DNA from: DATIYF01 sp035517775
Lineage (GTDB): Bacteria > Acidobacteriota > Terriglobia > Terriglobales > Acidobacteriaceae
DNA length: 9,950 nt
NCBI GenBank assembly: GCA_035517775.1
Contig: DATIYF010000009.1
Location: forward strand, 1 to 9,950
Direction of reading: 5' to 3'
Positions 1-5,329 of the stretch are shown one piece after another (the stretch's first letter is position 1; each line of letters opens with the position of its first letter). The notes below the pieces were generated by a model that saw nothing but the letters and a program-made list of their open reading frames with translations, was not told where the DNA came from and ran no database searches. The translations under genes and the position numbers were made by a program.

Positions 1-8
1 TTACTCCA

Positions 9-374
9 TCAAAACTTCAGTCCGGCTTCGCGGGCGGCATCGGCCAGGGCCTTGACCCGCCCGTGATAAATGTAGCCGCCACGGTCAAACACCACTTGGT
101 CAATTCCCTTGGCCCGGGCGCGCTCGGCAATGGCCTTACCCACGGCTTTGGCCGAGGCCACGTTGCCGCCGGTGCGGCGCTCGGCCTTTTTGCCTTCGGC
201 CGAGCTGGCCGAAACCAGGGTTGCGCCCTGCAGGTCGTCAATCAGCTGCACATAGATGTGGTTCAGCGAGCGGTACACGTTCAGCCGGGGCCGCTCGGCC
301 GTTCCCATCAGCTTCTTGCGGATGCGCTCATGCACCCTCCGCCGGGTCGCGTTCTTAGAGGTTGATGTCAGCAT
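9..374 (-). CDS. rplR: 50S ribosomal protein L18
   Basis: L18 binds 5S rRNA together with L5 in the central protuberance. From ATG at 374 the protein has 121 residues, the usual length. It opens LTSTSKNATRRRVHERIRKK and continues with GTAERPRLNVYRSLNHIYVQ, LIDDLQGATLVSASS and AKAVGKAIAERARAKGIDQV. The signature end is VVFDRGGYIYHGRVKALADA followed by AREAGLKF. The open frame runs 28 codons further upstream, but that part is the AT-rich spacer repeat and not L18 sequence, so I reject the longer start. No strong Shine-Dalgarno is visible upstream. The gene order predicts rpsE next, outside the window. Confidence 0.97.
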   Translation of the reverse strand: MLTSTSKNATRRRVHERIRKKLMGTAERPRLNVYRSLNHIYVQLIDDLQGATLVSASSAEGKKAERRTGGNVASAKAVGKAIAERARAKGIDQVVFDRGGYIYHGRVKALADAAREAGLKF

Positions 375-389
375 AGAAAACCCATTTGA

Positions 390-469
390 TAATTGGGAAA
401 TCTGGTAATTGAGTAATTTACCAACGCGCCGGTTGTTCCAAATTACTCCATTACACAATTTCTCAATTA
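390..469. repeat. AT-rich long inverted repeat (family A) between rplF and rplR
   Basis: The 29-base arm at 390-418 (TAATTGGGAAATCTGGTAAT, then TGAGTAATT) is complementary at about 24 of 29 positions to 441-469 (AATTACTCCATTACACAATT, then TCTCAATTA). The 22-base centre holds a smaller GC-rich stem (CAAC and GTTG around GCGCCG). The AT-rich arms contrast sharply with the GC-rich genes on both sides. Confidence 0.82.
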
Positions 470-475
470 CTCAAT

Positions 476-1015
476 CTATTTCGCTCCCGTCTTGCCCACC
501 TTCTTCTTCAAGCGCTCGCCCACATAGCGCACGCCCTTGTTCTTATAAGGATCGGGCGGGCGCAGGCCGCGCATTTCGGCCGCCACCTGGCCGACTTTCT
601 GCCGGTCGATGCCGGTCACGGTCAGCCGGGTCTGCTTGGCATCCACCGCGGCCTCAATACCCGAAGGCAGCGGATACTCAATCGGGTGCGAGTAACCCAG
701 GTTGAAGACTACCGTGGCCTTGCCCTTCATTTCGGCGCGATAGCCGATGCCTACGATCTCCAGTTCCCGGGTCCAGCCCTTGGTGACGCCTTCGACGGCG
801 TTGTTGACCAGGGCGCGCGCCAGCCCGTGCAGGGCGGCCTGCTCATCGTTCTCGCGGAGGGCGACCAGGTGGCCGTCCTGCTGTTGCATGCGGATGCCCG
901 CGGGCAGCGCCGTTTCCAGCTTGCCCTTCGGCCCCTGCACGGCGACCAGATTGCCTTCGATTTTGACGCTCACTCCCTTGGGGAGGGGAATCGGTTTTTT
1001 TCCGATGCGTGACAT
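476..1015 (-). CDS. rplF: 50S ribosomal protein L6
   Basis: L6 stands near the sarcin-ricin loop and the factor-binding region of the large subunit. The protein has 179 residues, the usual 176 to 182. It starts SRIGKKPIPLPKGVSVKIEG, and the first L6 domain continues through VQGPKGKLETALPAGI. The second domain includes GWTRELEIVGIGYRAEMKGK and NLGYSHPIEYPLPSGI. The family signature is seen as MRGLRPPDPYKNKGVRYVGE, followed by a basic end KKKVGKTGAK. ATG at 1015 is the family start and has GAAGG seven bases upstream, given by the spacer repeat. rplR follows after 101 bases. Confidence 0.98.
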   Translation of the reverse strand: MSRIGKKPIPLPKGVSVKIEGNLVAVQGPKGKLETALPAGIRMQQQDGHLVALRENDEQAALHGLARALVNNAVEGVTKGWTRELEIVGIGYRAEMKGKATVVFNLGYSHPIEYPLPSGIEAAVDAKQTRLTVTGIDRQKVGQVAAEMRGLRPPDPYKNKGVRYVGERLKKKVGKTGAK

Positions 1016-1018
1016 AAA

Positions 1019-1100
1019 TTAGCCTTCAGCACTCAGCCCTCAGCGCTCAGCCAAACCCTCCGCCCCGCATTCTTACCGAATGCTGACTGCTGAAGGCTGA
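1019..1100. repeat. Inverted repeat (family B) between rpsH and rplF
   Basis: The arm at 1019-1041 (TTAGCCTTCAGCACTCAGCC, then CTC) is complementary at about 18 of 23 positions or better to 1078-1100 (GAATGCTGACTGCTGAAGGC, then TGA). The 36-base centre is GC-rich. The arm next to rplF supplies GAAGG seven bases before its ATG, so the ribosome binding site would sit in the stem. Confidence 0.78.
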
Positions 1101-1106
1101 CGGCTT

Positions 1107-1505
1107 TTACCAAACTTCGCACAATACCTCGCCGCCCACGCCTGCCTTGCGCGCCTGCCGGCCGGTCATGACCCCACGCGGGGTGGTGAGAATATTGATG
1201 CCCAGCCCGCCCAGCACCCGGGGAATCTCGGTGCGCCGCACATAGACGCGGCAGCCCGGCCGCGACACCCGCGCCACGTTCGAAATCGCGGCCTCGTTGT
1301 TGTTGCCATACCTCAGATAGATGCGAACCACCTTGTGCCCCTCTTCCTCGGTGGCCTTGTAATTGGAGATGTAGCCCTCCTCTTTCAAAATGCGGGCGAT
1401 CTCCACCTTCAGCTTGGAGGCGGGGACATCCACCTTCTGATGCCGCGCATTCACTGCATTGCGAATGCGCGCCAGCATATCTGCGACCGGATCCGTCAAC
1501 CTCAT
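1107..1505 (-). CDS. rpsH: 30S ribosomal protein S8
   Basis: S8 is a primary 16S rRNA-binding protein and, in E. coli, the translational repressor of the spc operon. The protein has 132 residues, the normal length. TDPVADMLARIRNAVNARHQ is the standard start, followed by KVDVPASKLKVEIARILKEE and GYISNYKATEEEG. The RNA-binding C-terminal part is clear as RRTEIPRVLGGLGINILTTP, RGVMTGRQARKAGVGGEVLC and the final EVW. The usual STSKG-type loop reads LTTPRG here. ATG at 1505 has a strong GAGGAG five bases upstream. rplF follows after 91 bases that form an inverted repeat. Whether autoregulation exists here cannot be told from the sequence. Confidence 0.97.
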   Translation of the reverse strand: MRLTDPVADMLARIRNAVNARHQKVDVPASKLKVEIARILKEEGYISNYKATEEEGHKVVRIYLRYGNNNEAAISNVARVSRPGCRVYVRRTEIPRVLGGLGINILTTPRGVMTGRQARKAGVGGEVLCEVW

Positions 1506-1519
1506 CGCTTCTCCTCAAA

Positions 1520-1559
1520 CTGCCCGTTTGCTCCGCCCCACGCGGAGAACCCGCGGCAG
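1520..1559. repeat. Hairpin in the rpsN-rpsH spacer
   Basis: CTCCGC at 1531-1536 and GCGGAG at 1542-1547 pair around CCCAC; CTGCC at 1520-1524 and GGCAG at 1555-1559 form an outer stem. The rest of the 104-base spacer, 1560-1609, is GC-rich with CCCCCGACCGGGG near 1591 and holds no gene that I can see. The rpsH binding site GAGGAG lies just beyond this hairpin and is left open by the predicted pairs. No T-run follows, so it is unlikely to be a terminator. Confidence 0.55.
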
Positions 1560-1609
1560 ATTCACCGCTTAACCTGGCCGATGGCCACGGCCCCCGACCG
1601 GGGACAACT

Positions 1610-1834
1610 CTACCAGGACGACTTCGAGACCCCGGGTATCTCCCCGCGCAAGGCCAGTCCGCGGAAGCACAGGCGGCAGATGCCGAACTTGCGAATGTAG
1701 GCCCGCGGCCGCCCGCAAATCTTGCAGCGGTTGTGCCGGCGGGTGGAGAACTTCGGCCTCGGGCCCTTGCCCCGAGAGTCGTCAAACTTCTTCTGGATCT
1801 TCGCGTCCTTGACTCGTTTTGCTGTAGTTGCCAA
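1610..1834 (-). CDS. rpsN: 30S ribosomal protein S14 type Z (zinc-binding), TTG start
   Basis: S14 belongs to the small-subunit head. This is the short zinc-binding form (also called rpsZ), with Cys37, Cys40, Cys53 and Cys56 (CKIC and CRLC). The core HNRCKICGRPRAYIRKFGIC continues to the hallmark C-terminus RGEIPGVSKSSW. The protein has 74 residues where this type usually has 61. The surplus lies upstream of PKFSTRRHNRC: the first cysteine is at 37 rather than about 24, with a segment around IQKKFDDSRGKGPR that looks like an insertion. The start codon is TTG, with a clear AGGAG seven bases upstream, and the ATTAKRV that follows resembles the usual start of S14 proteins. No ATG exists in the reading frame. 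rpsH follows after 104 bases. Confidence 0.95.
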   Translation of the reverse strand: MATTAKRVKDAKIQKKFDDSRGKGPRPKFSTRRHNRCKICGRPRAYIRKFGICRLCFRGLALRGEIPGVSKSSW

Positions 1835-1960
1835 AAATCAGCTCCTGGCTTTTGGCTGACAGCTGTCAGCTTTCAGCTTGCAGTTCCACTCTATCTCTTT
1901 CCCGCGTTCGCTTCTAACCATGACGGCACCCAGCTTCTGGGTTCTTGCTAAAACCTGCTC
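1835..1960. repeat. Spacer rplE-rpsN with a 16-base palindrome and a small hairpin
   Basis: A perfect palindrome GCTGACAGCTGTCAGC lies at 1855-1870 inside a run of family B words extending to about 1882. Further on, ACCCAG at 1928-1933 and CTGGGT at 1937-1942 form a six-pair hairpin with a three-base loop. The part nearest rpsN provides AGGAG seven bases before its TTG start. Between about 1885 and 1920 I see no repeat. Confidence 0.7.
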
Positions 1961-2584
1961 TCAGGCCCGGAACGGCATGCCCAGCTGTTTGAGCAGCGAC
2001 CGCGCCTGCTCATCGGAGCGGGCGGTGGTCACGATGGTGACGTTCATGCCTTTCAGCTTATCCACCTTGGCGTAATCAATCTCCGGGAAAATCAGCTGGT
2101 CGTGCAGGCCGAGGGTGTAATTGCCGCGGCCATCGAAGGCCTTGGTCGAAACCCCGCGAAAGTCGCGCACTCGGGGCAGCACGATGTTCACCAGCCGGTC
2201 GAAGAACTCATACATGCGGTCGCCGCGCAGGGTCACCATGGCGCCGATGGCCTGGCCTTCGCGCACCTTGAAGGCCGCAATGGACTTTTTGGCCCGCGTG
2301 ACCACCGGCTTCTGCCCGGTGATCTGGCCCAGTTCGTTCACCGCCGGATCGAGCACCTTGGCGTTCTGCGTGGCCTCGCCCACCCCCATGTTGACGACGA
2401 TCTTGTGCAGGTGAGGCACCGCCATGGGATTCTCGAGCTCAAACTCTTTCATCAGCGCCGGCGCCACTTCCTTCCGGAAGCGGTCTTTCAGGCGCGGAGT
2501 TTCCCTGGCGCTGTGCCGCGCCGCCTCGGGCGGCCGCTGCTCTTCCTGAGGAGCGCCTTTTCTCTCTTTTTTTTCTTTCGCCAT
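1961..2584 (-). CDS. rplE: 50S ribosomal protein L5 with charged N-terminal extension
   Basis: L5 binds 5S rRNA in the central protuberance and touches the P-site tRNA. The protein has 207 residues, about 28 more than the usual 179. The extra part is at the start, a charged low-complexity segment (AKEKKERKGAPQEEQRPPEA). The canonical beginning appears at residue 31 as RLKDRFRKEVAPALMKEFEL. The rest is standard: PHLHKIVVNMGVGEATQNAK, VTRAKKSIAAFKVREG, MYEFFDRLVNIVLPRVRDFR and LIFPEIDYAKVDKLKGMNVT. I keep ATG at 2584 because no other usable start lies closer to the core, although the upstream region has only a weak binding site. In E. coli S8 represses spc translation at this gene; I cannot identify that site here. 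Confidence 0.96.
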   Translation of the reverse strand: MAKEKKERKGAPQEEQRPPEAARHSARETPRLKDRFRKEVAPALMKEFELENPMAVPHLHKIVVNMGVGEATQNAKVLDPAVNELGQITGQKPVVTRAKKSIAAFKVREGQAIGAMVTLRGDRMYEFFDRLVNIVLPRVRDFRGVSTKAFDGRGNYTLGLHDQLIFPEIDYAKVDKLKGMNVTIVTTARSDEQARSLLKQLGMPFRA

Positions 2585-2613
2585 GGTTGTAACCCGCTCT
2601 TAAAAAGTCTTCC

Positions 2614-2670
2614 GCTCTCAGCTCTTCCGGCATTAAGCCAGCTGAATGCCGATGGCTGACTGCTGAAAGC
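2614..2670. repeat. Nested inverted repeat (family B) between rplX and rplE
   Basis: CGGCATT at 2628-2634 and AATGCCG at 2645-2651 form a seven-pair stem with a ten-base loop. GCTCTCAGC at 2614-2622 faces GCTGAAAGC at 2662-2670 as an outer imperfect arm. The words GCTCTCAGC, GGCTGACTGCTGAAAG and their complements match the rpsH-rplF and rplW-rplB spacers. Confidence 0.7.
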
Positions 2671-3011
2671 TATTTTTCCAGGGTGGTGCCGCACTTCTTG
2701 CACACCCGCACCTTGCGCTCGCCGCGGACCTCATGCCCAATGCGCACCGGCCCGCAACTGGGGCAGAGCAGCTGCACGTTGGAGATGGCAATCGGCGCCT
2801 CCTGGTCGGCAATGCCGCCCTGCACGTTGCGCTGGGGGTTGGGCCGCACGTGCTTCTTGACGACTTTCACGTGCTCGACCAGCAGGCGCCCGCTGTCGGG
2901 AAACACCCGCAGAACCCGCCCCTCTTTGCCTTTGTCCGGCCCGCTGATCACCTTGACGGTGTCGTTGCGCCGGATATCCACCCGCTTGTGTGCCGTCGTT
3001 GCCGTCGCCAT
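2670..3011 (-). CDS. rplX: 50S ribosomal protein L24 (zinc-ribbon form)
   Basis: L24 is one of two assembly-initiator proteins of the large subunit and lies near the tunnel exit. The protein has 113 residues, a little longer than the usual 100 to 105. Its KOW domain covers about residues 14 to 45, with RRNDTVKVISGPDKGKEGRV, then LLVEHVKVVKKHVRPNPQ and GGIADQEAPIAISNVQL. Two CxxC pairs, Cys83/Cys86 (CPSC) and Cys104/Cys107 (CKKC), suggest a bound zinc, as in many non-enterobacterial L24 proteins. The N-terminal ~10 residues (ATATTAHKR) are extra. ATG at 3011 has no strong Shine-Dalgarno. The TAG stop abuts a family B repeat in the 85-base spacer before rplE. Confidence 0.96.
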   Translation of the reverse strand: MATATTAHKRVDIRRNDTVKVISGPDKGKEGRVLRVFPDSGRLLVEHVKVVKKHVRPNPQRNVQGGIADQEAPIAISNVQLLCPSCGPVRIGHEVRGERKVRVCKKCGTTLEK

Positions 3012-3029
3012 TTTCTAGACCCGATTTCG

Positions 3030-3104
3030 TAATTGTGTAATTTGGTAATTGAAAACCCTGGGACTCCTGGCCTTTAAATTTCCCAATTGCCAATTTCCCA
3101 ACTA
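3030..3104. repeat. AT-rich inverted repeat (family A) between rplN and rplX
   Basis: The arm at 3030-3055 (TAATTGTGTAATTTGGTAAT, then TGAAAA) faces 3079-3104 (TTTCCCAATTGCCAATTTCC, then CAACTA). With one gap most positions pair. The centre, 3056-3078, is less AT-rich (CCCTGGGACTCCTGG). The words TGTAAT, GGTAATTG and CAATTTCC are shared with the other two family A spacers. Confidence 0.75.
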
Positions 3105-3115
3105 CTAAATTGTTT

Positions 3116-3487
3116 TCACAGAACTTCCGGCGCCAGGCTCACGATCTTCAAGAACTTCTTCTCGCGCAGCTCGCGCGCCACCGGGCCGAAAACGCGCGTG
3201 CCCACCGGCTCGCCCGCGTCATTGATCAGGACCGCGGCATTCTGATCGAAGCGGATGTAAGTGCCGTCGCGCCGGCGGTGCTCCTTCCGGGTGCGCACGA
3301 TGACCGCTTTGACCACCTTGCCCTTCTGCACCTGCCCGTCGGGCGAGGCCTCTTTGACGCTGGCCGTGACCACGTCCCCCAGGCCGGCGCGCAGTCCGGT
3401 GGAGCCGCCGAGCGGCAGAATCATCTGCAGCTTGCGGGCGCCGGAGTTGTCGGCCACCTCCAGCATGGATCGCATCATCACGGCCAT
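3116..3487 (-). CDS. rplN: 50S ribosomal protein L14
   Basis: L14 lies at the subunit interface, forms an intersubunit bridge and is the binding site of the silencing factor RsfS. The protein has 123 residues, against 122 usually. VADNSGARKLQMILPLGGST is the canonical N-terminal region, followed by VVKAVIVRTRKEHRRRDGTY and the signature NAAVLINDAGEPVGTRVFGP, with VARELREKKFLKIVSLAPEV at the end. ATG at 3487 gives the expected length and has GAGGA upstream at good distance; a second in-frame ATG three codons on would fit the binding site less well. It opens the spc part of the cluster, with long AT-rich repeat spacers on both sides. Confidence 0.97.
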   Translation of the reverse strand: MAVMMRSMLEVADNSGARKLQMILPLGGSTGLRAGLGDVVTASVKEASPDGQVQKGKVVKAVIVRTRKEHRRRDGTYIRFDQNAAVLINDAGEPVGTRVFGPVARELREKKFLKIVSLAPEVL

Positions 3488-3504
3488 AGGTAAATCCTCA
3501 ATTT

Positions 3505-3599
3505 GGTAATCGGATCATTTTGTAATCGGGCAATTTGAAGACCCCGGCTTCCGCCAACTGAGGTGTTCAATTTCTCGATTACCGAATTCCTCAATTACT
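3505..3599. repeat. AT-rich long inverted repeat (family A) between rpsQ and rplN
   Basis: The arm at 3505-3539 (GGTAATCGGATC, then GTAATCGGGCAATTTGAA) is complementary, with a few mismatches and a one-base gap, to the arm at 3566-3599 (TTCAATTTCTCGATTAC, then AATTCCTCAATTACT). The 26-base centre is GC-rich. The whole 121-base spacer is much more AT-rich than the genes on either side and would fold into a long imperfect hairpin in RNA. Confidence 0.8.
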
Positions 3600-3608
3600 C
3601 AATTCTTT

Positions 3609-3911
3609 CTACGCCGTGACATCCGGCGCCAAAGCCGCCTTGCGGATAACTTCTTTCAGCCGCCAGCGCTTCAATTTCGAAAGCGGGCGGGTCTCTTCGA
3701 GGCGTACCACATCGCCCACGTGCGCCTGGTTGCTCTCATCGTGGGCGTAGAACTTCTTGGCCTTCGAGACCACCCGGCCGTAAAACGGGTGCGACTTCTT
3801 GCGCACCACCTCGACCACGATGGTCTTATGCATCTTGCTCGAGACCACCTCGCCCACCACCAGCTTGCGCGGGCCGGGAACTTTGTGCGCCTGCTCTGCC
3901 GTTTCCGCCAT
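3609..3911 (-). CDS. rpsQ: 30S ribosomal protein S17
   Basis: S17 is an early-binding 16S rRNA protein of the small-subunit body. From ATG at 3911 it has 100 residues, longer than the usual 80 to 90 because of about 14 extra N-terminal residues before the core (KLVVGEVVSSKMHKTIVVEV) and a short C-terminal extension. The rest is typical: KKSHPFYGRVVSKAKKFYAH and the signature GDVVRLEETRPLSKLKRWRL. An in-frame GTG at 3917 would add two residues and overlap the rpmC stop as GTGA. A GGAG lies 5 bases from that GTG and 11 from the ATG, so the GTG cannot be excluded. Both choices place it directly after rpmC. rplN follows after 121 bases of AT-rich inverted repeat. Confidence 0.94.
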   Translation of the reverse strand: MAETAEQAHKVPGPRKLVVGEVVSSKMHKTIVVEVVRKKSHPFYGRVVSKAKKFYAHDESNQAHVGDVVRLEETRPLSKLKRWRLKEVIRKAALAPDVTA

Positions 3912-3913
3912 GC

Positions 3914-4129
3914 TCACTTGCTCTCCGTCTGGGACTGCGCCGCCAGTTCGCGCTCGCGCGCGATGGTCTTCATCCGGGCGATATCTTTGCGCAGCCCGCG
4001 AATTTTTTTGAGGCTTTCGGTCTGCCCCATGTTGAGCTGAAACTTCAGCTTGAAGAGCTGGTCGCTCAGGTCGCGCTCCTGGTGGCGCAGCTCCTCATCG
4101 GTAAGATTGCGAACTTTGTCGGCTTTCAT
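3914..4129 (-). CDS. rpmC: 50S ribosomal protein L29
   Basis: L29 is a small two-helix protein beside L23 at the tunnel exit, where trigger factor docks. The protein has 71 residues, within the normal 60 to 72. It begins MKADKVRNLTDEELRHQERD, with the usual LTDEEL motif, then LSDQLFKLKFQLNMGQTESL and the second helix KKIRGLRKDIARMKTIARER. The FKLKFQ and IRGLRKDIARMKT segments are the family signature. ATG at 4129 is preceded by GAGAG about seven bases away. Its TGA ends two bases before the likely rpsQ ATG, or overlaps the alternative rpsQ GTG start, so these two genes are probably translationally coupled. Confidence 0.96.
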   Translation of the reverse strand: MKADKVRNLTDEELRHQERDLSDQLFKLKFQLNMGQTESLKKIRGLRKDIARMKTIARERELAAQSQTESK

Positions 4130-4134
4130 AAGTA

Positions 4135-4157
4135 AGCTCTCAGCGATCAGCTCTCAG
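4135..4157. repeat. Short direct repeat AGCTCTCAG spanning the rplP stop
   Basis: AGCTCTCAG occurs at 4135-4143 and 4149-4157, a 14-base period. On the mRNA strand the first copy met contains the rplP TGA stop, and the second provides GAGAG seven bases before the rpmC ATG. It is the shortest example of the family B spacer words found throughout this operon. Confidence 0.75.
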
Positions 4158-4570
4158 TGCGCCCCCGGCCGCGAGACCAGCGTGGTCCGCAGCGGCAGCT
4201 TGTGCGAGGCCAGGCGCATGGCCTCAGAGGCCTCCTGCGCGGTCACGCCTTCCATCTCAAACAGAATCTTGCCCGGCCGCACCACCGCCACCCAGTGGTC
4301 GGGCGCGCCCTTGCCCTTGCCCATACGGGTTTCGGCCGGCTTTTTGGTCACCGGCTTGTCGGGAAAGAGGCGAATCCAGATCTTGCCGCCGCGCTTGATG
4401 AAGCGGGTCATGGCCACGCGGCTGGCCTCGATCTGCCGGTCGGTGATCCAGCCCGGCTCGAGCACCTTTAATCCATAATCGCCAAAGGCCAGCTCGCCGC
4501 CGCGCCAGGCCTTGCCCGCCATGCGCCCGCGCTGCTGCTTGCGATACTTCACTTTTTTCGGCATCAACAT
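4154..4570 (-). CDS. rplP: 50S ribosomal protein L16
   Basis: L16 organises 23S rRNA around the A-site tRNA elbow. The protein has 138 residues, the usual length. MLMPKKVKYRKQQRGRMAGK is the canonical start; AFGDYGLKVLEPGWITDRQI, EASRVAMTRFIKRGGKIWIR and TRMGKGKGAPDHWVAVVRPG follow. Arg82 in TRMGKGKG corresponds to E. coli Arg81, which is hydroxylated there by RoxA; whether that enzyme exists here is unknown. The C-terminus is LASHKLPLRTTLVSR. ATG at 4570 has GAGAG about seven bases upstream, inside a family B repeat. The TGA stop at 4154 is itself embedded in the CTGAGAGCTGA repeat of the next spacer. rpmC begins 24 bases downstream. Confidence 0.98.
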   Translation of the reverse strand: MLMPKKVKYRKQQRGRMAGKAWRGGELAFGDYGLKVLEPGWITDRQIEASRVAMTRFIKRGGKIWIRLFPDKPVTKKPAETRMGKGKGAPDHWVAVVRPGKILFEMEGVTAQEASEAMRLASHKLPLRTTLVSRPGAH

Positions 4571-4591
4571 AAATCAGCTCTCAGCTGTCAG

Positions 4592-4619
4592 CCCTTAGCT
4601 CTTAGCCCTTAGCCCTTAG
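4592..4619. repeat. Four tandem 7-base units (CCCTTAG) between rpsC and rplP
   Basis: CCCTTAG, CTCTTAG, CCCTTAG and CCCTTAG follow one another without gaps, directly next to CAGCTCTCAGCTGTCAG (family B) at about 4575-4591. They fill the middle of the 79-base spacer. In the mRNA the block reads as CTAAGGG units, each with a weak AAGGG purine run, but all are too far from the rplP ATG to be its binding site; GAGAG seven bases upstream is nearer. Confidence 0.85.
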
Positions 4620-4649
4620 CCTTCCGGCCAACTCTCAGAAGCAGCAGCT

Positions 4650-5312
4650 TCAAAACGCTCCCGCCGGCTGCGACTCCCGCTTCTTGCTGGGCAGAATCTC
4701 GCCGCGGTAAATCCAGCACTTCACCCCGATCACGCCGTAGGTGGTTTTGGCCTCAGAGAAGCCGTACTCGATATCGGCGCGCAGGGTGTGCAGCGGCAGC
4801 CGGCCCTGCAGATACCACTCCGAGCGGGCGATTTCGTTGCCGTTCAGCCTTCCGCTCACCCGCACCTTGATTCCTTTGCAGCCGAAGCGCAGCGCCGAAT
4901 CCACCGCTTTGCGCATGGCGCGGCGGAAGCCCACGCGCTTTTCCAGCTGGAGCGCGATCGATTCCGAGACCAGTTGGGCATCCAGCTCGGGCTTGTGGAC
5001 TTCCTGGATATCCACGTACACCTCGCGGTTGGTGCGCTTCTGCAGCTCCTGCTTGAGCTTGTCAATTTCCGCGCCCTTGCGCCCGATGATGATGCCCGGG
5101 CGCGCCGTCTTGATGATCACCCGCAGCTTGTTGCCCGGGCGCTCGACCTCGATCGAGCTGACGCCCGCCGACTTGAGCTTGTCCTTCAGCTCGTTCTTCA
5201 GCTTGACGTCTTCAAGCAGCAGCTTGTCGTAGTCCTTCTCGACAAACCAGCGCGAGCGCCAGGGCTTGGTGTAGCCCAGGCGAAAACCGTAAGGATGAAC
5301 TTTTTGACCCAT
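4650..5312 (-). CDS. rpsC: 30S ribosomal protein S3
   Basis: S3 helps form the mRNA entry channel and contributes to its helicase activity. The protein has 220 residues, close to the usual 210 to 235. It begins GQKVHPYGFRLGYTKPWRSR, the family start. The KH domain occupies roughly residues 40 to 108, with the GXXG loop as GRKG at 77-80 inside RPGIIIGRKGAEIDKLK. The C-terminal domain has KRVGFRRAMRKAVDSALRFG; its basic residues near 130 to 135 correspond to the E. coli helicase residues. It continues through GCKGIKVRVSGRLNGNEIAR to VKCWIYRGEILPSKKRE. ATG at 5312 has no close strong Shine-Dalgarno; an AGGAG lies about 14 bases upstream, overlapping the rplV stop, so coupling to rplV is plausible. 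The spacer of 79 bases to rplP carries a seven-base tandem repeat. Confidence 0.97.
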   Translation of the reverse strand: MGQKVHPYGFRLGYTKPWRSRWFVEKDYDKLLLEDVKLKNELKDKLKSAGVSSIEVERPGNKLRVIIKTARPGIIIGRKGAEIDKLKQELQKRTNREVYVDIQEVHKPELDAQLVSESIALQLEKRVGFRRAMRKAVDSALRFGCKGIKVRVSGRLNGNEIARSEWYLQGRLPLHTLRADIEYGFSEAKTTYGVIGVKCWIYRGEILPSKKRESQPAGAF

Positions 5313-5329
5313 AAATCAGCTTTTCGCTC

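Noticed and set aside
1..9. Possible rpsE start (ATG at 9-7 overlapping the rplR TGA).
   Set aside because: The frame reads ATG GAG TAA, stopping after two codons; the bases match the AT-rich spacer words, so rpsE must begin outside the window.
375..458. Longer L18 start giving 28 extra residues.
   Set aside because: The extra part is translated AT-rich inverted repeat; the ATG at 374 gives the normal L18 length.
1033..1785. Minus-strand frame of about 250 codons overlapping rpsH and rpsN.
   Set aside because: It runs through both certain genes in another frame, with low-complexity Gly/Arg/Ser-rich translation and no recognisable domain.
4592..4619. Telomere-like or CRISPR-like array.
   Set aside because: Only four contiguous seven-base units without spacers; this is a microsatellite-type repeat, not an array.
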